Shown here: positions 45,802-55,355 of the stretch, piece by piece
Position numbering within the stretch: position 1 is the first letter of the stretch
How the letters are laid out: the number at the start of each line of letters is the position of its first letter
Source of the DNA: Rhodospirillaceae bacterium UBA4468
Lineage (GTDB): Bacteria > Pseudomonadota > Alphaproteobacteria > Rhodospirillales > Casp-alpha2
Assembly (NCBI GenBank): GCA_002389385.1
Contig: DGOK01000054.1
Span: 1-64,000, forward strand
Direction: 5' to 3'
DNA: 64,000 nucleotides
Notes under the pieces: generated by a model
What the model was told of the DNA's origin: nothing
The model's database searches: none
Seen by the model: only the letters and a program-made list of their open reading frames with translations
Translations under genes and position numbers: made by a program

Positions 45802-46601
45802 ATGACGCCGTAGGCAACCATCAGCAAGAATACACCCAGAATCACACGATAAATCACAAATGGTGTAAATGATGCGCGCTTTAACCAGGCCATCATAATC
45901 GCGATCGCGATCAGCGCGAATCCAAACGCCAGCCCTGCCGCAATAAACACGTCTGAGGCTAATTCGACACTGCCACTTTCATAAAGATCGAGGCCACTTA
46001 AAGTCCCTGCTGCAATGATCGTTGGGATCGACAGCAATAAAGAAAATCTGGCCGCATCCACCCGTTCCATTCCAATGAAGCGCGCCGCCGTCATCGTAAT
46101 ACCTGACCGACTGGTTCCTGGAATCAATGCAAGGCACTGAGCCGCACCAATGAACAACACGTCGAGAATTCCTAAATGCTCAATCCGCCGCACCGTCATA
46201 CCGACTTGATCTGAGATCCAGAGTAAAAGACCAAAGCCAAGCGTTGCCCACGCAATGACTTCCAGACTTCTAAACATACCAGGGAAATATTGGTGTAACG
46301 CGTATCCAGCACAAACGACGGGAATGGTTCCAATAACAAGCAGACCAAATAATCTAGCGCCAGGAGCTGAACGGCCACGCATAAACATGATGACACCGCC
46401 CACCATGGAGCCAACATCGCGGTATAAGTAGACGAGAACGGCGAACAGCGTTCCAACATGGACAGCAACGTCCATGATGAGCCCTTGGTCAGGCCAACCT
46501 AAGAATTGTGGGACCAAAACAAGATGGCCCGACGAACTTATCGGCAAAAATTCCGTAAGTCCCTGAACAGCAGCTAAAATAGCAAGATGTAGGATCGGCA
46601 T
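45798..46601 (-). CDS. uppP: Undecaprenyl-diphosphatase UppP/BacA
   Basis: UppP removes a phosphate from undecaprenyl diphosphate so that the lipid carrier for peptidoglycan can be reused. ATG 46601, with GAGGGG upstream, gives 267 residues. It has the two signature segments: AAVQGLTEFLPISSSGHLVL (catalytic Glu and Ser region) and ALIPGTSRSGITM (Arg motif). About eight membrane segments are visible. First gene of a unit with the TauE gene. Confidence 0.96.
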   Translation of the reverse strand: MPILHLAILAAVQGLTEFLPISSSGHLVLVPQFLGWPDQGLIMDVAVHVGTLFAVLVYLYRDVGSMVGGVIMFMRGRSAPGARLFGLLVIGTIPVVCAGYALHQYFPGMFRSLEVIAWATLGFGLLLWISDQVGMTVRRIEHLGILDVLFIGAAQCLALIPGTSRSGITMTAARFIGMERVDAARFSLLLSIPTIIAAGTLSGLDLYESGSVELASDVFIAAGLAFGFALIAIAIMMAWLKRASFTPFVIYRVILGVFLLMVAYGVI

Positions 46602-46661
46602 GCACACCCCTCACAAGGCCTTGTAATCAATACCGCGATTGTGATGCCCTGCCAATCATCA

Positions 46662-46686
46662 AATTAGTCAATAAATAGGACTAATT
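46662..46686. promoter_or_regulatory. Inverted repeat AATTAGTC-N9-GACTAATT, possible operator
   Basis: A perfect 8-bp inverted repeat (46662-46669 and 46679-46686) with a 9-base AT-rich spacer lies in the 286-bp gap between uppP and gltD. Similar half-sites recur about 75 bases on: AATTAGT at 46756-46762 and CCTAAT at 46775-46780. The rest of this gap is AT-rich and shows no convincing gene. The symmetry and spacing suit a dimeric regulator of gltD or uppP; no match to NtrC or Lrp consensus that I can defend. Confidence 0.35.
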
Positions 46687-46887
46687 GCACTTATTTATAC
46701 TCAATTTCTCCAATTCCACGGCAATATAAATATATTCATTGCGCAAACCGCCATAAATTAGTAAAAAATACTGACCTAATGACCATGATCCGTTATCCAA
46801 CGCCACTTTGCGATAAGAGTTTTGCATGGTTCTGGCGAAATAACGAAGATTGCAGCGTGGTAAAACAGTGTTTCGGAGGGACTTTAA

Positions 46888-48354
46888 ATGCCAGATCGCA
46901 TGCAACAATTCATCAATATTGATGGCTCGATGCCTGATAAACGCAACGCTGATAAACGCCGCGAAGACTTCGATGAAATTTATGATGAATACAGTGCTGA
47001 AGGTGCTGTCGAACAGGCTTCACGGTGCGAGCAATGTGGCATTCCTTACTGTCAGGTTCATTGTCCGTTACAAAACAATATTCCAGATTGGCTCCAGCTT
47101 GCAACCGAAGGGCGTCTGCAAGAAGCCTATGAAGTCTCACAAGCAACGAATACGTTTCCTGAAGTCTGCGGGCGCATTTGCCCACAAGACCGATTGTGTG
47201 AAGGATCCTGTGTGCTTGAGCAATCTCGCCATGGCACAGTGACGATTGGTGCTGTTGAGAAATACATTACCGATACCGCATGGAAAGAAGGCTGGGTTAA
47301 GGCCCCCGTGGCCCGCACCGAGCTCGAGCAATCCATTGGCATTATTGGTGGTGGCCCAGCAGGCCTTGCAGCGGCTGAACGACTTGTCACGTTAGGGTAT
47401 CAGATTCACGTTTACGACCGATATGATCGCATGGGCGGCCTGATGATTTATGGTATCCCTAACTTTAAGCTTGAGAAAGATATTGTTGAGCGTCGCACCA
47501 AACTATTGGCCGATGGTGGCATTATTTATCATCATGAATTTGAAGTTGGACGCGACGCATCCCTTGAAGACTTGAGAGAAAAGCACGACGCTGTTTTGAT
47601 CGCGACGGGCGTCTACAAGCCGCGCGAACTCCCAGCGCCGGGTTCTGGTTTGAAAAATATTTTTGCAGCGATGGATTTTCTGACCGCATCAAATCGCAAG
47701 GGCCTTGGCGATGCCGTCCCTATGTTTGATGACGGCACGCTGAATGCAAATGGTAAAAACGTTGTCGTTATTGGCGGCGGCGACACCGCAATGGATTGCG
47801 TACGAACAGCCGTACGCCAAGGTGCAAAGACGGTCAAATGCTTGTATCGACGTGACCGCGCGAATATGCCCGGCTCACAGCGAGAAGTCTCTAACGCAGA
47901 AGAAGAAGGCGTCGAATTTGTCTGGCTCTCGGCACCAGAGGCTTTCCACGGCAAGGACCACGTTGAGGCCGTCCAGGCACATCGCATTCACTTGGGGATT
48001 GCCGACATCACTGGTCGCCAAACACCTGAGCCTATTCCAGATTCAAGCTTTAATCTGGATGCTGACATTGCAATCAAAGCTCTTGGCTTCGATCCAGAAG
48101 ACCTGCCAACGTTGTTTAATGCACCAGAACTTGGGGTCAGCAAGTGGGGCACGATCAATGTTCAAGAGCCAAACAAAATGACGAATCTCGAAGGTGTCTT
48201 TGCCGCAGGAGATATTTATCGCGGTGCGTCTCTTGTTGTTTGGGCCATCAAAGATGGACGCGATGCCGCTGACGGCATTCATCAGTATGTGCAGAACAAG
48301 AAATCTGAGCAACTCGGTCGAGATATCGACGAATCTCTTCGGGAGGCAAGTTGA
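46888..48354 (+). CDS. gltD: Glutamate synthase (NADPH) small subunit
   Basis: The beta subunit feeds electrons from NADPH to the large subunit for glutamate synthesis from glutamine and 2-oxoglutarate. The 488-residue protein has N-terminal 4Fe-4S cysteines (CEQCGIPYCQVHCPLQNNIP; CGRICPQDRLCEGSC), the FAD motif GIIGGGPAGLAAAE, the NADPH motif VVIGGGDTAMDCVRT, and FAAGDIYRGASLVVWAI at the end. GGAGG lies 8 bases upstream of the ATG. Gene order is gltD, GFA, gltB, with the stop and next ATG overlapping (TGATG). Confidence 0.97.
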   Translation: MPDRMQQFINIDGSMPDKRNADKRREDFDEIYDEYSAEGAVEQASRCEQCGIPYCQVHCPLQNNIPDWLQLATEGRLQEAYEVSQATNTFPEVCGRICPQDRLCEGSCVLEQSRHGTVTIGAVEKYITDTAWKEGWVKAPVARTELEQSIGIIGGGPAGLAAAERLVTLGYQIHVYDRYDRMGGLMIYGIPNFKLEKDIVERRTKLLADGGIIYHHEFEVGRDASLEDLREKHDAVLIATGVYKPRELPAPGSGLKNIFAAMDFLTASNRKGLGDAVPMFDDGTLNANGKNVVVIGGGDTAMDCVRTAVRQGAKTVKCLYRRDRANMPGSQREVSNAEEEGVEFVWLSAPEAFHGKDHVEAVQAHRIHLGIADITGRQTPEPIPDSSFNLDADIAIKALGFDPEDLPTLFNAPELGVSKWGTINVQEPNKMTNLEGVFAAGDIYRGASLVVWAIKDGRDAADGIHQYVQNKKSEQLGRDIDESLREAS

Positions 48355-48785
48355 TGTTAGCAAAAGGCGGTTGTCTCTGCGGGGAGGTCCGCTTTTCAGC
48401 ACCTGACGAGGTCGTTGAAGTTGGTGTTTGCCATTGCAACATGTGCCAACGTTGGTCCGGCGGGCCAGGCTTTGCTACGCATTCAGGCAAAGCCCCAAAG
48501 ATCGAAGGCGCTGAAAATATTAAATGGTACCGAAGTTCAGAATGGGCTGAGCGCGGCTTCTGCAATGAATGCGGCAGCAATCTATTCTATCGTCTAGGCG
48601 GCGATGAGCCTCAATATTCTTGTTTCGCAGGACCATTTGACGATCAAAAAAAATTCAAACTCGCAGCGCAAACCTTTATCGAAGAAAAACCAGATTACTA
48701 CGCCTTTGCTGGCGACATTCCATCGATGACCGGCGCCGAAGTTTTTGCCATGTTCGCGCCATCCAGCAACAGTTCTGAGGGATAA
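48354..48785 (+). CDS. GFA family (glutathione-dependent formaldehyde-activating-like) zinc protein
   Basis: This 143-residue protein has the CENP-V/GFA fold with all zinc ligands: CLCGEV (C-x-C), CHCNMCQRWSGG (C-x-C-x2-C), and FCNECGSNLFYR (C-x2-C). Many members are annotated after Gfa, but the glutathione/formaldehyde role is established only for the founder and is itself doubtful, so substrate is unknown. ATG 48354 overlaps the gltD stop by one base and gltB begins 4 bases after its stop, so it is embedded in the glutamate synthase operon. Confidence 0.9.
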   Translation: MLAKGGCLCGEVRFSAPDEVVEVGVCHCNMCQRWSGGPGFATHSGKAPKIEGAENIKWYRSSEWAERGFCNECGSNLFYRLGGDEPQYSCFAGPFDDQKKFKLAAQTFIEEKPDYYAFAGDIPSMTGAEVFAMFAPSSNSSEG

Positions 48786-48789
48786 AATT

Positions 48790-51700
48790 ATGAGCGATAA
48801 AAATATCGAAACGGGAAAAGAATTCGTCAGAAACTGGCAGCAAAACGCAGACCATCTTGAAAAAACAGGAATGTACAATCAGGATGAAGAGCATGCGTCA
48901 TGTGGCGTAGGCATGATTGCAGCGATGGATGGCACACCGAGCCGTCGTGTTGTTGAATCTGGAATCGAGGCGCTTAAGAAAATCTGGCATCGTGGTGCCG
49001 TAGACGCCGATGGTAAAACCGGTGATGGCGCTGGTATCCATGTTCAAATTCCCTGGGAATTTGTAAAAGAGCATATTCGCTACACTGGCCATGAGCCGGG
49101 TGATTCAAAAATTGCTGTCGGCATGATTTTTCTGCCAAAAGCCGATCTTGGTGCGCAGGAAGTATGCCGAAGCATTGTTGAGACAGAAGTCCTTCGTGCA
49201 GGATACAGCATTTATGGTTGGCGACAGGTTCCTATCAACGTCGAGGTTATCGGCGAAAAAGCCAATGCATCACGCCCTGAGATTGAGCAAATCATGCTCT
49301 CAACAAGTCCTGACGTGACGTATGAAGACTTTGAACGCGATCTTTATGTCGTTCGCCGCCGCATTGAGCAGCAAGTCTTAAACGAACACATCAATGACTT
49401 TTATATCTGCTCTTTGAGCTGTCGTTCCGTTGTCTACAAAGGCATGTTCCTGGCCGAACAGCTGACGTCATTCTATCCAGACCTACTGGACGAGCGTTTC
49501 ATCTCAAATTTTGCGATCTATCACCAACGGTATTCAACGAACACGTTCCCAACGTGGCGCCTTGCTCAGCCATTTCGGATGCTCGCGCACAATGGTGAAA
49601 TTAATACGCTGACCGGCAACGTCAAATTGATGCAATCGCACGAACCTAAAATGGCGTCGCCTCTATTCGGCGATAACATTGAAGACTTGAAGCCTATCAT
49701 TCCAAAGCGGAGCTCTGACTCTGAAGCACTCGACAGTGTGTTTGAACTTTTATGTCGTGCCGGGCGACCTGCGCCGATGGTCAAAGCAATGACGATCCCT
49801 GAATCCATTGCACAGAACAAAACGATGCCCCCTGAACATGAAGCCTTGTTCTCATATTGTAATGCTGTGCTCGAGCCTTGGGATGGTCCCGCAGCGATCT
49901 GCGCACATGACGGACGCTGGGTTATCGCTGGACTCGACCGTAATGGCCTTCGTCCTATGCGGTTTGTGACGACAAAAGACGGACTATTAGTTGTCGGCTC
50001 TGAAGCCGGCATGGTGGAAATTCCCGAAAGCGATATTACCGAAAAAGGCCGCTTAGGGCCTGGTGGTATGATCGGCATCAATCTGGAAGATGGTAAATTT
50101 TATCACGACAATGAGCTCAAATCCCTGATCGCCAAGCGAGGCGACTTTGGCAAATGGGTTGAGCGCACCCAAATTCTAGACGAATTGATCAAAGCCGATG
50201 ATGTCAAAGGCAGCCGCTTGACGCGTGAAGAATTACGTCGTCGCCAGCATTGCTTTGGCCTGAGCATGGAAGACATGGAGATGATTCTCCAGCCCATGAT
50301 TGAAGGTGGAAAAGAAGCGACAGGATCAATGGGTGATGATGCGCCATTGGCTGTCCTTTCGGATCGCCATCGCGGCATGCATCATTTCTTTCGCCAAGCC
50401 TTTAGCCAGGTAACGAACCCACCGATCGACAGCTTGCGCGAACGCCGCGTCATGAGTTTGAAGACGCGTCTGGGGAACCTCGGCAACATCCTCGAAGAAG
50501 AACCGACCCAGTGCGACCTTCTCCAGTTGGAAAGCCCTGTCCTCAGTAACACAGCATTCGAAGCCATGAAACGTTACATGGGTGACACCGCAGCCGAAGT
50601 TGACTGCACGTTCACGCCAGATGGCCCCAACTCACTGACAAACGCCTTAATCCGTATCCGCCAAGAGGCCGAAGCCGCTGTGCGTGAGGGCAAAACACAC
50701 CTTGTATTGTCCGACATGAATACAGGCGAAGGCCGTGCCCCTGTGCCAATGATCTTGGCAGCTGGTGGTGTCCACACTCATTTGGTTCGTGAAGAATTAC
50801 GGACGTTTACGTCGATCAATGTGCGGTCATCAGAATGTCTCGATGTTCATTATTTCGCTGTACTGATTGGTGTTGGCTCGACAACCGTCAACGCTTACCT
50901 CGCAGAAGAAGCGATCTACGACCGCCAACGGCGCGGACTGCTGGGTGATATCAGCGTCGAAGCAGCTGTTGAAAACTTCAAAACAGCGATTGATCAAGGT
51001 TTGCTCAAAATCATGTCTAAGATGGGCATTGGCGTTTTGAGTTCTTACCGGGGTGGGTACTGTTTTGAGGCCGTTGGTTTATCACGCGCCCTTGTTGCAG
51101 AATTTTTCCCAGGCATGTCATCGCGGATTTCAGGCATTGGCTTGTCAGGTATAAAGAAGAATATCGCAGCAATGCATAAAGATGCATATCAAGCGGATGC
51201 GATCCCACTGCCCGTTGGTGGCTTCTATAAGTTCCGAGCCGGCGGCGAGCGTCACGGCCATGACGGCAAGCTGATCCATGTCTTACAGACAGCGGTCGGC
51301 AATGAATCCTACACACTCTATAAAAAATACGCCAAGGGTGTTCAGTCCCGCGAGCCTATCTATTTACGCGACCTGCTGGACTTCAAGCCGGATCGTAGAA
51401 GCATTAGTGTTGAACGCGTTCAAAGTGTCACAGAAATCAGGAAGCGCCTGGTCGCACCTGGCATTTCGCTTGGCGCGCTGAGCGTCGAAGCACATGAAAC
51501 GCTATCCATCGCGATGAACCGGATTGGCGCGAAGTCAGATTCTGGTGAAGGTGGCGAGGATCCTGCGCGTTTCCAACCGCGCCCAAACGGTGACAACCCA
51601 TCCAGCGCCATCAAGCAGATTGCGTCCGGTCGCTTTGGTGTTACGGCTGAATATCTAAATAACTGTCGTGAGATCGAGATTAAGATCGCACAAGGTGCAA

Positions 51701-53343
51701 AACCTGGCGAAGGTGGCCAGTTACCTGGGTTCAAAGTAACATCAATGATCGCCAAGTTGCGTCATGCGACAGAAGGTTTGACGCTGATCAGCCCACCGCC
51801 GCATCACGACATTTACTCTATCGAAGACCTGGCACAGCTTATCTATGACTTAAAACAGATCAACCCTGATGCAAGCGTCTGCGTTAAGCTTGTTGCCCGC
51901 TCCGGCGTTGGCACCATCGCTGCGGGTGTCGCCAAAGCAAAAGCTGATGTCATTTTAATATCGGGCCATGATGGCGGCACAGGTGCGAGCCCACAAAGCT
52001 CAATCAAATATGCAGGTATTCCATGGGAAATGGGGCTTTCTGAAGCTAACCAGGTCCTGACCCTGAACCGTTTGCGCCATAAAGTTAAACTCCGCGTCGA
52101 TGGCGGTTTCAAAACTGGTCGTGACGTAGTGATGGCTGCAATGCTGGGCGCTGACGAATTTGGTATCGGTACCGCGTCTCTGGTCGCAATGGGATGCATC
52201 ATGGTGCGTCAATGCCATTCCAATACGTGTCCAGTTGGCGTCTGTACCCAAGATGAAGCGCTACGTAAAAAATTCACCGGCACACCTGAAAAAGTTGTGA
52301 ACCTGTTCTCGTTTGTCGCCGAAGAGGTCAGTGAGATTCTGGCATCACTCGGATATGAAACATTACATGATATTACCGGTCGCTCAGATTTGTTGGCTCA
52401 GGTAAGCCGAGGTGCTTCGCACTTGGATGATCTTGATCTCAATCCGTTGTTGCAACAAGCCGATAGTGGTGGCTATCCACGTTACTATAACGGCGAAGGC
52501 CGCAATGAAGTTCCTGACTCATTGGATGCATTAATCATCAAAGACGCGATGCAAACTTTTGAGCATGGAGAGAAAATGCAACTCACCTATGCCATACGGA
52601 ATACGGACCGCGCTGTCGGTGCCAGAACCAGTTCACTGATTACCCGCAAGTACGGTATGTCGACACTTGATCATAATCACCTGACCGTTCGGCTTCGCGG
52701 TTCTGCCGGGCAATCCTTGGGCGCATTTGCCGTGCAAGGTTTGGCGCTCGAGGTTTTGGGGGATGCTAACGATTATGTTGGTAAGGGCCTGTCTGGCGGC
52801 ACGATCGTTCTCCGCCCGCCTGTATCTAGCCCCTTGGAAAGCGAAAAGAATACAATCATCGGCAACACAGTGCTTTATGGCGCAACCGCGGGGCGTTTAT
52901 TTGCCGCGGGCCAAGCGGGTGAGCGGTTCTGTGTCAGAAACTCTGGTGCCACTGCTGTTGTCGAAGGTTGCGGCTCTAACGGGTGTGAATACATGACCGG
53001 GGGGATGGTTGTCATTCTAGGTGCTGTAGGCTCAAACTTTGGCGCAGGCATGACCGGCGGTATGGCCTTCATTTATGACACCGAAAATGCTTTTGATCAT
53101 CAAGCCAATCCGGAAACGATAACTTGGAATCGCGTTGAAACTGAATACTGGCAGGAGGTGCTTAAAATTCAAATTCAGCAACATGTTAAGCGGACACATT
53201 CTAAGCACGCGTTACGATTGCTGAATGCCTGGGAGCGTAAATTACAAAACTTTGTACAGGTTGTTCCCCATGAGATGCTTTCTAAGCTTGAGCATCCGGT
53301 GACATTAAAAGAAGAAGCCAACATGAAAACAGCGGGCGAATAG
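48790..53343 (+). CDS. gltB: Glutamate synthase (NADPH) large subunit
   Basis: This 1517-residue alpha subunit starts at ATG 48790. A 37-residue propeptide precedes Cys38 (ASCGVGMIAAMDG), the N-terminal nucleophile of the class II amidotransferase domain after cleavage. The central domain, the FMN-binding synthase domain (LRHATEGLTLISPPPHHDIY; ISGHDGGTGASPQSSIKYAG) and the 3Fe-4S cysteines (MGCIMVRQCHSNTCPVGVC) follow. The C-terminal GXGXG beta-helix is visible as GGTIVLRPP, GNTVLYGATAG and GGMVVILGAVGSNFGAGMTG. Together with GltD this is the GOGAT ammonia-assimilation enzyme. Intact over its full length. Confidence 0.98.
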   Translation: MSDKNIETGKEFVRNWQQNADHLEKTGMYNQDEEHASCGVGMIAAMDGTPSRRVVESGIEALKKIWHRGAVDADGKTGDGAGIHVQIPWEFVKEHIRYTGHEPGDSKIAVGMIFLPKADLGAQEVCRSIVETEVLRAGYSIYGWRQVPINVEVIGEKANASRPEIEQIMLSTSPDVTYEDFERDLYVVRRRIEQQVLNEHINDFYICSLSCRSVVYKGMFLAEQLTSFYPDLLDERFISNFAIYHQRYSTNTFPTWRLAQPFRMLAHNGEINTLTGNVKLMQSHEPKMASPLFGDNIEDLKPIIPKRSSDSEALDSVFELLCRAGRPAPMVKAMTIPESIAQNKTMPPEHEALFSYCNAVLEPWDGPAAICAHDGRWVIAGLDRNGLRPMRFVTTKDGLLVVGSEAGMVEIPESDITEKGRLGPGGMIGINLEDGKFYHDNELKSLIAKRGDFGKWVERTQILDELIKADDVKGSRLTREELRRRQHCFGLSMEDMEMILQPMIEGGKEATGSMGDDAPLAVLSDRHRGMHHFFRQAFSQVTNPPIDSLRERRVMSLKTRLGNLGNILEEEPTQCDLLQLESPVLSNTAFEAMKRYMGDTAAEVDCTFTPDGPNSLTNALIRIRQEAEAAVREGKTHLVLSDMNTGEGRAPVPMILAAGGVHTHLVREELRTFTSINVRSSECLDVHYFAVLIGVGSTTVNAYLAEEAIYDRQRRGLLGDISVEAAVENFKTAIDQGLLKIMSKMGIGVLSSYRGGYCFEAVGLSRALVAEFFPGMSSRISGIGLSGIKKNIAAMHKDAYQADAIPLPVGGFYKFRAGGERHGHDGKLIHVLQTAVGNESYTLYKKYAKGVQSREPIYLRDLLDFKPDRRSISVERVQSVTEIRKRLVAPGISLGALSVEAHETLSIAMNRIGAKSDSGEGGEDPARFQPRPNGDNPSSAIKQIASGRFGVTAEYLNNCREIEIKIAQGAKPGEGGQLPGFKVTSMIAKLRHATEGLTLISPPPHHDIYSIEDLAQLIYDLKQINPDASVCVKLVARSGVGTIAAGVAKAKADVILISGHDGGTGASPQSSIKYAGIPWEMGLSEANQVLTLNRLRHKVKLRVDGGFKTGRDVVMAAMLGADEFGIGTASLVAMGCIMVRQCHSNTCPVGVCTQDEALRKKFTGTPEKVVNLFSFVAEEVSEILASLGYETLHDITGRSDLLAQVSRGASHLDDLDLNPLLQQADSGGYPRYYNGEGRNEVPDSLDALIIKDAMQTFEHGEKMQLTYAIRNTDRAVGARTSSLITRKYGMSTLDHNHLTVRLRGSAGQSLGAFAVQGLALEVLGDANDYVGKGLSGGTIVLRPPVSSPLESEKNTIIGNTVLYGATAGRLFAAGQAGERFCVRNSGATAVVEGCGSNGCEYMTGGMVVILGAVGSNFGAGMTGGMAFIYDTENAFDHQANPETITWNRVETEYWQEVLKIQIQQHVKRTHSKHALRLLNAWERKLQNFVQVVPHEMLSKLEHPVTLKEEANMKTAGE

Positions 53344-53390
53344 ACACGATCAAGGTTTGCAAACTTTTAGTCTCGGCATAGAATCGCTGC

Positions 53391-54110
53391 ATGTCTAAAC
53401 GCCCACTCATTGGTTTACTCTTGGATTACGAGCATCAAGGCTCGTTTTCTAAACGCCCACATTACGCAATCCGCACCGCATATTTTGATGCGATCTGGAA
53501 AGCAGGCGGCTTGCCTGTCGGTCTTCCTTATGTGGCAGAAGCACGGGCAGACTACCTGAACACGATTGATGGATTGATTGTCCCTGGTGGGTTCTATCCA
53601 TTCCCACCTGAGATTTATAGCCTCCCGGCTGATGGTAGCCCCGTCCATCCACGTTTTGAGTTCGAGCAAACGCTCATGATCCAGGCGTTAGATAAAGACC
53701 TGCCAACACTTGGCGTTTGTGCAGGCCTACAAGTCATGGCTGTCGCTAGAGGCGCCACGATTTGGTCAGATATTGCCAATCAATTGGATTGTGCCGTCGA
53801 TCATTTGAATGAAAAACCCGCAGAAGAAGCTGCGCACGCGATAACTATTGAGCAAGGTACCAAGCTTTTCCGCATTGCCGGTGCCACAGAAATTTCAGTG
53901 AATACTGCACACAATGAAGCGCTGCGCGTTATTCCTGATGGGATCACGGTGAGTGCACGCGCGCCCGATGGAATTGTTGAAGCCATAGAACTCCCCGACC
54001 GCCGCTTTGCAATTGGTGTTCAATGGCACCCTGAGTTCTTCTTGGATGATGGCGATCCGAATTTGGGTCTGTTTGAGGCATTGGTTCGCGCTGCCGGAGA
54101 CGATCGTTGA
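53391..54110 (+). CDS. Class I glutamine amidotransferase-like gamma-glutamyl hydrolase (PuuD family)
   Basis: This 239-residue peptidase C26 protein has the catalytic Cys in LGVCAGLQVMAVARGA (near residue 110) and His-Glu in IGVQWHPEFFLDDGDP near 210, with a PGGFYPFP oxyanion strand. PuuD hydrolyses gamma-glutamyl-GABA in putrescine breakdown; no other puu genes are here, so the substrate could be a different gamma-glutamyl compound. It overlaps the next gene by 4 bp. Confidence 0.85.
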   Translation: MSKRPLIGLLLDYEHQGSFSKRPHYAIRTAYFDAIWKAGGLPVGLPYVAEARADYLNTIDGLIVPGGFYPFPPEIYSLPADGSPVHPRFEFEQTLMIQALDKDLPTLGVCAGLQVMAVARGATIWSDIANQLDCAVDHLNEKPAEEAAHAITIEQGTKLFRIAGATEISVNTAHNEALRVIPDGITVSARAPDGIVEAIELPDRRFAIGVQWHPEFFLDDGDPNLGLFEALVRAAGDDR

Positions 54111-54940
54111 GCGATAGCCCTGTTAATATTATTGGCGTTGCTGGCTGCGGCAATATGGGCCTTTCCATGGCAGAGAACCTTTTAGCTAATGGCTACGATG
54201 TATGGGGGTATGACATTCGTTCCATCAATGCGTCCGACGATTTCCAAAACCGGATGATCAGTAATGCTCGCACGTTTGCATCGAAAGTTAATACCGTCAT
54301 TTCGGTCGTGCGCGATATCGCTGAGACCAACGCCCTGCTGTTTGATGATCAGGCGATCATGTGTAGCCCTAACTATCCTACATCACTCATCATTTCATCA
54401 ACGTTATCACCTCGCTTTATCCATGACCTGAAAGATCGCATCCCTGATGATGTTGTGTTGATAGATGCCCCTATGTCAGGAACCTCTTACCGCGCAAAAC
54501 TTGCCACGCTGACGTTTATGGTTGGTGGTGAGGCTGATCACGTTCAACGTTTGATGCCAATACTTGGCGTTATGGGATCGGATATTCATCACCTTGGCCC
54601 CGTTGGCGCCGGGGCTGCGTGTAAAGTCGCAAACAATCTTTGTGCCGCAGCTGGTATGGTGGCTGTCAGGCGTGCACTTGCGGCAGCCAAAGGCTACGGG
54701 ATACCGCAAGATAAGTTACTCGATGTTATGCGGACAAGTTCCGGCAGTACATGGTACGGAGACAACTTTACTGACATCGACTGGGCACGTGAAGGTTATG
54801 CGCCAACCAATACTATGGGGATCGTCGAGAAAGACGTGAAGAGCTTCGTTGATGCCTTAGAGGGACTGGCTGGCATTGAGTCTGGTGCGCTAGAAGACAC
54901 CATCATCGAAGAAATTCGCAAGCTGGAGCCTTTAATATGA
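54107..54940 (+). CDS. NAD(P)-dependent 3-hydroxyisobutyrate dehydrogenase-family oxidoreductase
   Basis: This 277-residue beta-hydroxyacid dehydrogenase uses a TTG start overlapping the previous stop (TTGA). N-terminal Rossmann motif VAGCGNMGLSMAENLLANGY, catalytic-substrate segment IDAPMSGTSYRAKLATLTFM, and the helical-domain Lys in GAGAACKVANNLCAAAGM are all present. Family members oxidise 3-hydroxy acids or reduce semialdehydes; the actual substrate is unclear. Translationally linked to both neighbours (puuD-like before, DUF423 after). Confidence 0.87.
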   Translation: MSDSPVNIIGVAGCGNMGLSMAENLLANGYDVWGYDIRSINASDDFQNRMISNARTFASKVNTVISVVRDIAETNALLFDDQAIMCSPNYPTSLIISSTLSPRFIHDLKDRIPDDVVLIDAPMSGTSYRAKLATLTFMVGGEADHVQRLMPILGVMGSDIHHLGPVGAGAACKVANNLCAAAGMVAVRRALAAAKGYGIPQDKLLDVMRTSSGSTWYGDNFTDIDWAREGYAPTNTMGIVEKDVKSFVDALEGLAGIESGALEDTIIEEIRKLEPLI

Positions 54941-55329
54941 GCGACCATTCATCTTCATCAAACTATTTGGTGGCAGCGGCTGCATTGTCTGCATTGATTG
55001 GCGTTGCCGTCGGCGGATACGGTGCGCATGGTCTGAACGCCAACGAGAGCCTGACGAGCATGTGGGAGACTGGCGTTACCTATCAAATTTGGCACGCGTT
55101 AGGTGCCTTTGCAGCAAGCTGGCTTGCATCTACACGCGAAGCGCATACAAGAAAAATTGTGACGGCTGGTGGATGGTGTCTTGTTCTTGGGTCTCTGAGT
55201 TTCTCCGGATCGTTATACTTTTTTATAATCGATAGTATCTTTCCATTTCCAATGCTCGCTCCAATCGGCGGAACTGTGATGATGCTTGGATGGGGTGGCA
55301 TTGTGTATGGCGCACTCCGACGTCGATGA
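54937..55329 (+). CDS. DUF423 membrane protein (YgdD family)
   Basis: This 130-residue protein with four hydrophobic segments has the family start (LVAAAALSALIGVAVGGYGAHG) and YQIWHALGAFAASWLAS, then SLSFSGSLYFFII and APIGGTVMMLGWGGIVYGAL. Function unknown. Start overlaps the dehydrogenase by 4 bp; last gene of the small unit. Confidence 0.9.
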   Translation: MSDHSSSSNYLVAAAALSALIGVAVGGYGAHGLNANESLTSMWETGVTYQIWHALGAFAASWLASTREAHTRKIVTAGGWCLVLGSLSFSGSLYFFIIDSIFPFPMLAPIGGTVMMLGWGGIVYGALRRR

Positions 55330-55355
55330 TTTTACTCGAGGATTATTGCTAAATC

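Noticed and set aside
46833..46860. Sigma54 (-24/-12) promoter for gltD
   Set aside because: A TGGC and a TTGC are present, but the distance between GG and GC is about 16 bases, not 10.
46681..46887. 75-codon minus-strand frame before gltD
   Set aside because: AT-rich, no ribosome site or motif, and it overlaps the region with the symmetric elements and the gltD leader.
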